A model generated the notes under the pieces. The model was not told where the DNA came from, did not search any database, and saw only the letters and a list, made by a program, of their open reading frames with translations. The position numbers and the translations under genes are program-made. Of a DNA stretch of 64,000 bases, positions 57,666 to 64,000 are shown piece by piece. Every line of letters starts with the position of its first letter. Position 1 is the first letter of the stretch. The DNA is from Lepidonotus clava (taxonomy: Eukaryota; Annelida; Polychaeta; Phyllodocida; Polynoidae): assembly GCA_936440205.1 (NCBI GenBank), contig OW387136.1, positions 50,490,232-50,554,231 on the forward strand. Direction: 5' to 3'.

Positions 57666-58564
57666 CAGAACCAAAACTAGTTACGATGTCACTTCTGGAG
57701 CAGAGCTTCCATGAGAGGCGAAATTGTATTTGTCACTATTTCAAAATTTATTAAAATATATGGGCAAACCTTGTCAACGTGAAATTTTTGTATAAATTGA
57801 AAAACTCATGAAAATCCGTTGTTTGAGATTTGTGGCCATCAATTAACCCTATTATCGCCCACATTTCGGAGAAGGGTTCAAAGTTTTCACCGAAATATCT
57901 TGAAAAATACAGAATGTCAACATCCCAAGTTTGGTCTGGATGCCCTCTGATACCCAATAAATCACACTAAATACCATTTCAGACTGGAAATTAGGTAAAT
58001 CCACCAAATTTGAGGCTGGAAAGTTAGTGGTGATAGTCATGTCACCATATTCAACACAATGACAAGCTGACAGTGCTTGACCTACTTTTTTTTGCACCGG
58101 CGTTTTTTTGTCATTCTTTCGCCGTGCAGAGTTCAGAGCCAGAGATGAAAATGAAATAATGCAAAAATATGGAATAAAACATGAAAAAGCCGAATGAACT
58201 ATTCTTCCCTGATATATTTGGCATCAGATTATCCAGAGTATATGTCCATGTCTTTTCTGGATATTGAGAAAAATGGGCGGACAGCTTCCAAAATCACAAA
58301 TTTTAAAAAATTTCGCTGGGTCCTGGTGTCAAGTGCTTTGAGCCTATGTCTTTCCTGTGTGTATGCTGCTAACCAGCGTAAAGAGTCACCTACTCCAGAA
58401 TTTCGGCGAAATGTCATTTCGCCTCAAAAAAATATCCATCTGAAGACTTTTGATAAAAGATCTTTGAACAACAACACACACATACGCTTACATATTTCCT
58501 TATTTGAAAAAATTCTTAACTTCACTTTGTGTAAGGATTATCACTCCTCAAAAGAGCAGTATAT

Positions 58565-58567
58565 TGA

Positions 58568-58629
<62 letters not shown>

Positions 58630-58630
58630 G
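58565..58630. repeat. (TA)n microsatellite
   Basis: About 30 TA units with one CA interruption near 58612 directly precede the second SINE-like copy. Confidence 0.95.
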
Positions 58631-58795
58631 TGATAAGTCTAGTACAGAGTGCTTGTCAATACAAGGCCGGGGTTCCCTTTGTCCATGACAGGCCGCAGAG
58701 CCTGCTAAGTGACCGGGTCAGAACAGACACATTTGGAGGTCCTTCATTCGATGCCCTTATGTCTCAATAGCCATCTGGGGAGAGATAAACTACAA
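58630..58795 (+). mobile_element. SINE-like repeat, copy 2
   Basis: This is the second copy of the 57505-57665 repeat, with ATTCGATGCCC in the B-box-like place. It has a small insertion (GGGGTTCCCTTTGTCC) after CAAGGCC. Confidence 0.55.
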
Positions 58796-58949
58796 CAGGA
58801 CGTGGTTAGCCGTGTGGCCATATTTCTGCAGCATTGACAGAGCCCATAGACAGCAATGGGCAGCGCGGAGGGCCCTATCCAAGGCCCTTTATGGGAGGCT
58901 GCTGGGAGTAGGGTCGGGTTTACATCGGGCGATTAAAAAAGAACTTTTC

Positions 58950-59190
58950 CAGTAGATGATGTGTTGGAGTTTAAGTCCACTAAGCATTCTTTCAGCTTTA
59001 TTGAGACCAAATCATGCATTTGCTTTGTGCAAAAATATACTGAGGATCGAATCTGTGGGAATGAGAACGATGGCAAGAAAAGGTGGTCCAACAGACACCT
59101 CAGGAAATAGAACCTGGGCCTGCAATGCAGAAGTCTCACTTGCTATATGCTGGACCATTCTCCCCAGTTCCAGCAAATTTAATGAGGTTT
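58950..59190 (-). mobile_element. possible tRNA-derived SINE
   Basis: On the minus strand GTGAGACTTCTGCATTGCAG with AGGTTCTATTTCC at tRNA spacing looks like an anticodon arm and B box. The A box is weak. Confidence 0.35.
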
Positions 59191-59500
59191 TAAACATTTT
59201 TAGAGCCATATCCTTGACTGACTCTAACACCCGCAAGCATCTTTAGCAGCTTACAAGTGTCGTTGACCTGCCACATAAGCATGGAATTAAGTGACAACAC
59301 ACTAGTAGATATATCAGCATAGGTTGCAACCAAAAGTGTGTTTTACCGTAAGTGTAATTTAAAAACCAATCAGCGCCTAATGAGAAGGTCAATGACCTAT
59401 GCAAATCACCCAGCACTAAGTTAACTCGCACTCTACCAGTTTCTCTGCTGGTCAGGAACCTAGGAAGGTTCCCCCAATAGTCCCCCTGAATGATCTTTCA

Positions 59501-59649
59501 CTGTGGCGGATCTAGAGGGGCGCGCAGGGGGCCCCCTATTTTTGACCAAACATAATTTTTCTAATGTAAAATTCTCAGCCCCGGAGGGCCCACAGAAAAT
59601 GTGTGTAGTAAGATGCTCCCCGTTTTGAAAATCTCTGGATCCGCCCCTG
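59501..59649. mobile_element. MITE, CAGGGGCGGATCCAG family, TSD TTTCA
   Basis: CTGTGGCGGATCTAGAG at the left and CTGGATCCGCCCCTG at the right are inverted. TTTCA flanks both sides (59496-59500 and 59650-59654). Confidence 0.85.
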
Positions 59650-60365
59650 TTTCATGTTACTTGTGTCCCAGATCTATAGTCCTTGTAAACTAAATTAAGC
59701 AGCTCAGGAAAAAGGGTCGTCCCTGATCTTTTATCCTTTACTATATGGGATTAGAATAACACTCTACCGGTTCTTTTACTGCTAAGCAATGTAGGAAGGT
59801 CAAAGGTTTCCTTTGAACGACTGCTTCCAGTTCCCTTACAATAAATAGAGTAGCTCAGTAACAAAGTGGCCTCTGATCCTACATCCTTTACTATATGAGA
59901 TTATTAATAGCACCGTGTGAACCCAGCTTTAGCCCCTGATGCAAGGACACTTCAGCTATAGTGGTAGTAGTAGCACTGCCCAAGGACAAGCGCCATTTGT
60001 GGGGCTTTTCACTGTGTGAGAGGCGGCAATCAGAGAGGGGCATACAATACATAGTGGTACTACCCCCCTATCCATGAAGGGCAAGGGGGTACTTGGTCCT
60101 GAAATGGGTGCCAACTGTGATCAGAACCTCCAGGTGCTTTAACTGGGAATCACGAAGTCTGCTCAGAAAAGGGGGCTGTCAAATGATAAAATCACATATT
60201 GGTGGAGGGCTGTCAATAATATATTATATTCTGATATAAAATTGCAACCATGAAATCTGTTGATGAATATTTTTTTGGGGGAGGGGCTGTCCATGAAACG
60301 ATATTATGAAAAGGAGAGAGAGAGGGGGGGGGGGGCTGTCAGCTTATGCCCATCACAAAAAAAGG

Positions 60366-60521
60366 GGCAGGGTGGATAGAGGGGGGGGGGGACTGGGGGT
60401 CCTGACCCCCCCTTTTGGTGTGGACCAAAAATTGCCAAAGAGACAAAACATCGTGCATATCCTACATCGTTTTAACCTATGTGCAGACCCCCCTCTTTCT
60501 GAAATCCTGCATCTGCCCCTG
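60366..60521. mobile_element. MITE, CAGGGGCGGATCCAG family, diverged
   Basis: GGGGCAGGGTGGATAGAGGG at the left and ATCCTGCATCTGCCCCTG at the right bound a G run and GGGGGTCCTGACCCCCC. The sister at 4153-4327 has the same inner GGTCCTGACCCCC. Confidence 0.7.
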
Positions 60522-60524
60522 GGG

Positions 60525-61965
60525 GTGGGGGGCTTGGGGCTGTAGTTTCCCAGTTGGTACCTACCTTCAAAGGCTGAGTGCCCCCCCCTCCCACCCCTCT
60601 ACGCCCAGCGCCCCCCCCCCCCCCCAGCCCTACCGGCCTCTATTTCTATGGTAGGTCCCATTGTGTGTGTCTATATTAGGTAGGGAGGGTGTCTTTATCG
60701 GGTGGGGAAGGAGTGCAGGGGGTGGGGGTGGGGGTGGGGGACGGGGGTGAGATACGATGGGAAAATAGGGCCGGTCAAGGTTAGAAGGAACTGTAGAAGA
60801 AAGGTGATGGTCGGGATGAAAGGATGGCCGGAAGGAGGCAATTGAGCAGGGACAACGTTTTTCTTTGTTTTCTTTACACCAGTTTGTATGGTGGTGAAGC
60901 AGGATATGCAGGACGGGTAGGGACAGTAAATTCAGAACATGGGAGAAAGACAGGAGATGCTAGGAGAGGCATTTCTGCAGTTGGTTAAATTGAACTGATT
61001 TGTGAGATCTCTAGGGACCTACATTGCAGTGTGCAAAGTATGTTTTATTCCTTATACGTGTAGGTTCAGGGATGGGCTTGTTTAAACTGACACGAAATGG
61101 CTATAGTCGGTGCATGCGACTGCGGTGATGTTGGATATAGTCCATTCTGACCAAGATTAGCTATTTCATAATGGGTCTGTACACCTACAACAGTCCATGG
61201 CTTTTATTGGCCACTTCAAATATAAGGAATTCGTTTATTGGCCCTCTAAAAATAGCAAGGGGAACGCCTTTGATGGTTCTTGGCCTGCTGGCTGGTTTAT
61301 GGTCCTACCTGCCATAAACCAGCAGCTGCAAAGCATGCTGGGATTTCGGTGGAAATTCCCACCTAAAATGGTTGCCGGTTTACAGACTCACTTTGGGAAA
61401 CAGTGGGTCTGAGCTCGACAGACTATACATGCGACTGCTTAGAGAGGGTGATGTTGGATAGAGAAGGGACCAACAGAGAGGGTTTGGGGGGGGGGGGGGG
61501 AGGTGGCTGCTAGTATGAACAGTAGTGAGGTAATAGCCCCCTCATTGATGTTTCTGTGATGTAGGGACCATTATGTAGGTACATCACAGGGCCCTGCCTA
61601 CCGTCAACCCCCAATCATGAGCTGCCCCCCCCCCAAACACACACACCAGAGATTATGTACCGCTGCTCCTTAGCCTAGGGTGGTCTTTGCACACACTATG
61701 ACTGAGGTCATTCACTACTGATCCATAACACCACCACAAGGTTGTTTCTATAATACTTAAACTAATATAGGCCCATATTTGTAAAGACCATGTATATAGG
61801 TTACACCAGAGTTAACGTCACTTAAAGAACTGAATGATCAATGATCATTGCTGCATGTGTGAACCTGGAACAACCCGCATCCCACACGCATTCATCTGTG
61901 GACTATCACAACCCCCCTATCCCCCTCACAACATAGCTGCGTTCTCAACCTAGGAGCTGCTCAAC
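60525..61965. other. no gene seen; inverted dispersed repeat at about 61134-61412
   Basis: TAGTCCATTCTGACCAAGATTAG (61136-61158) and ACTTTGGGAAACAGTGGGTCTG (61390-61411) are inverse to segments at 14867-14889 and 15186-15207. The two regions therefore seem to be opposite-strand copies of one dispersed repeat. Several G and C runs lie between. Confidence 0.5.
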
Positions 61966-61969
61966 CTGA

Positions 61970-62290
61970 TCAATCCGTGGGGGTCCTGGGGTGGAGCTTT
62001 TGCTCATAGGAAGAATATAGGCCGCCAGTGGCCCCTGTGGATCGTAGAGGGTGACGATAGGGGGGACCCAGCACTGACCAAGTAGTTCAATGGCTTCAGC
62101 AAAAATGAATTCCAGGTTTTGACCCCCTGCTGTTTGCCCACCCTGTCACCCTCATCTCATAGATACGATCACCAAAGACTGACCAAGTCAAAACATTGTC
62201 TGAAAAGTTGTCCTCACTTGTTTTCACCATGAAAATAACCCTGGCTGTGAGTGTGGCGTAAAACATCCACCACTCACTTACTCACTCACT
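61970..62290 (+). mobile_element. SINE related to 32580-33068, with CACT tail
   Basis: GTGGGGGTCCTGGGGTGGAG, CATAGGAAGAATATAGG, CTCATCTCATAGATACGATC and GTGTGGCGTAAAAC follow in the same order as in the element at 32580. The tail is (CACT/TCAC)n instead of AAACAAAC. Confidence 0.6.
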
Positions 62291-62535
62291 CACTGATCAA
62301 TCTGCTCAGAGCGACTCGCCCCTGATGATGGTTTGTACAACCTCTTCTTTATCCTGCAACTGCCCCCCCCCCCCCCACTTCCCCCACTACCCAGCCTACC
62401 CACACCACCACCATCCATGAGCTGTCCCCCAATTCTATGAGCAGCTCACTGCCACAGCCAGAGTCTGATCAATCTGCTCAGAGAGACTCGCCCCTGATGA
62501 GGGTTTGTACAACCTCTTCTTTACTCTGCGTCCGC
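62290..62535 (+). repeat. 170-bp spaced duplication of TGATCAATCTGCTCAGAG
   Basis: About 65 bases starting TGATCAATCTGCTCAGAG at 62296 recur at 62466 with four differences. Between them lies C-rich sequence. Confidence 0.75.
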
Positions 62536-62802
62536 ATGCACAGCAAACAGCGCTGATCTATGATCTATGATGGGTGGGGAGGGGAAGAGGGGTGGAGAGG
62601 AGGTGAGGAGGGAAGACTCCAGTACACTTCCACATTTTAAAGAATGCCAAGGTGATTCTTGAAGGAGGGTATAGGGATGTAATTTGTGAGGTTAGTTCAA
62701 TGAAAGATTGCCTATTGATCTCATGTGACCAAACAATCATGATGTTTGATCTATGGCGGAGTGCTTGTGGGGATGGGCGGCGGAGAAGGGAAGAGGGACT
62801 AA

Positions 62803-63025
62803 GTGCTTTAGTCCAAATGGCCTAGTCAGTATGGGGCTTCAGTCAAAATGGCCTGGTGGGTATAGGCCTTTAGTCCAAATGGCCTGGTGGGTATGGGGCT
62901 TTAGTCCAAATGGCCTAGTGGGTATGGGGCTTGTTCAAATGGCCTAGTGGGTATGGGGCATTAGTCCAAATGGCCTAGTGGGTATGGGGCTTCAGTCAAA
63001 ACGGCCTAGTGGGTATAAGGCTTTT
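62803..63025 (+). repeat. 31-bp minisatellite derived from a MITE end
   Basis: Seven units of about 31 bp have their GTATGGGGCT cores near 62829, 62859, 62890, 62921, 62951, 62983 and 63013. The unit GGCCTAGTGGGTATGGGGCT matches the terminal sequence of the MITE at 54308-54524 (GCCTAGTGGGTATGGGGCTT). Confidence 0.9.
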
Positions 63026-63029
63026 AAGA

Positions 63030-64000
63030 GCTGGTCCTAGCTGCTCGCACCACGCGAGGTGCTTGTAGCAGGGCCAGGCCAGACGTCCAGGCCGGGCCCC
63101 CACCCCCATACCCCCAGGCTGGACACGCTATGCCATACGGTACGGCCACACGCTATGCCTTAGTGCTATATCCCACTATCCAATCATACTCCTCATTTCA
63201 AAAATTGTGAGAAGGAATATGCGCTAAACATAGACATGTTACATATCAATAGAAAGGATTTTGAATTATCTTTCAAATGGTATGTTACATGCAGGGGTCC
63301 TTGTAATGTTTCTAACGAAAACTGGAAAGAATAACAAATTCCGAATTGGCAAGATCGCCTCATGGAATACAGGCTACATGTCCACATGGAGCCTTCCCTG
63401 ATGGAGGCGACGCACGCGATGGGCGACGGGCGACGGGCGACAGGGCAATAGCGACAGGGTGACAGGAGCTGTAGACTGAGATAGGCTGGAACAACTATCA
63501 ACTCACAGTAAAGGTTGCAAGTCACTTAAGTGTTGCCAATTTAAAGTTTAAATGTCCCGGGGCATTTTGCTTCAGTATGGGCAATCTCTTAGTATATTGG
63601 GCGTCGAGAGAAATGGGCGAAATCTGTTTGACGCACTTGTTCATCTGTACGATTTCAACAGACCAACATACCTTCCTACATTCAAAAAGCACTTTCGTTT
63701 GCACTTCATTTCCAGTATACAATTGTTCTTTACAATGGAAAATTAATGGACAAATGAAGGGAACTACTCCCTTGATTGCTTCAGGCTTTTCTTCCGAGTG
63801 AAGGTAAATTACATGACAATCCTTGTGCAGAGAAAACAGGATTGAAAAAAAGAGAAGAAAGGATATAAATTGAATTAAGAAGACCACAATAGATTCTAGG
63901 CGCTCCCGTTGTCCATGCCTAAAAACGTCAGAGGCCGCAGTGCTGCTATCAGATGGGAATAGGCCCTTTTCATTAGTGTGGCGCCCTCCTAGCGGTATAG
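63030..64000. other. no gene seen; right edge holds the start of a dispersed repeat
   Basis: TAGTGTGGCGCCCTCCTAGC near 63976 is the same as the start of a repeat near 55117 (TAGTGTGGCGCCCTGCTAGC). GCGACGGGCGACGGGCGAC at 63425 is a short tandem. A 121-residue minus-strand frame at 63522-63887 has a hydrophobic start but no recognisable domain. Confidence 0.4.

Noticed and set aside
58194-58688. A 164-residue frame with a YIYIYI run
   Set aside because: The run is the (TA)n microsatellite translated; the rest has no recognisable domain.
63522-63887. A 121-residue minus-strand frame with a hydrophobic N-terminus
   Set aside because: It might be a small secreted protein, but no family, splice or repeat evidence supports it.
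1-64000. Retroviral, LTR, Polinton or other capsid-bearing elements
   Set aside because: I looked for long terminal repeats and for protease, integrase, capsid and envelope signatures, and found none that I could support.

Overview
This window is animal nuclear DNA. It holds spliced genes with GT/AG introns, a metazoan histone H1 gene with a 3' histone stem-loop, and a dense mix of non-LTR retrotransposons, tRNA-type SINEs, palindromic MITEs, long G runs and minisatellites. Amphioxus (Branchiostoma) is my best guess, at roughly 60 percent. The main reason is the set of minisatellites built from exon-intron borders, which I recall being reported from amphioxus. Another marine invertebrate, such as a mollusc, brachiopod or hemichordate, is possible.

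Four host genes can be supported. (1) Positions 385-9326, minus strand: the first five coding exons of a class C GPCR of the GABA-B receptor type. They encode a signal peptide and the first part of the Venus-flytrap domain; the gene runs off the left edge. (2) 22909-23481, plus strand: an intronless, replication-type histone H1 with TATA box and stem-loop. (3) 26741-34333, minus strand: a complete six-exon gene for mitochondrial ribosomal protein bL19m (MRPL19), 301 residues. (4) 43629-48815, minus strand: the last four coding exons of an EVA-1-like membrane protein, comprising a SUEL/rhamnose-binding-type lectin domain end, a Thr-rich stalk, one membrane helix and a short tail. These genes do not look functionally linked.

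Between the genes lie a LINE of the CR1/Jockey kind (RT ORF 36288-38402, plus strand, with endonuclease and perhaps ORF1 upstream) and 5'-truncated ends of another LINE family at 15357-15812 and about 33476-34156. There are several MITE families. One has CAGGGGCGGATCCAG-type ends and 5-bp target duplications that I could read at four copies. There is also a 1.05-kb element with arrays of subterminal inverted repeats. From about 49 kb to 64 kb I recognise no host gene. That part holds MITEs, SINEs and local duplications.

The most interesting pattern is that all three spliced genes carry tandem or single copies of their own exon edges, each copy including the splice site and flanking intron. 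These are GABA-B exon 1 (donor edge), exon 2 (acceptor edge, 7 units of 94 bp), exon 3 (donor edge, about 9 units of 50-78 bp) and exon 4 (acceptor edge, 1 copy); the MRPL19 last exon (C-terminal end, up to 3 copies); and the EVA-1-like lectin exon (donor edge, 8 units of 84-85 bp with a two-unit higher-order pattern). Chance minisatellite birth does not easily explain why the arrays sit on splice junctions. No retrovirus, LTR element, Polinton or toxin gene was recognised.
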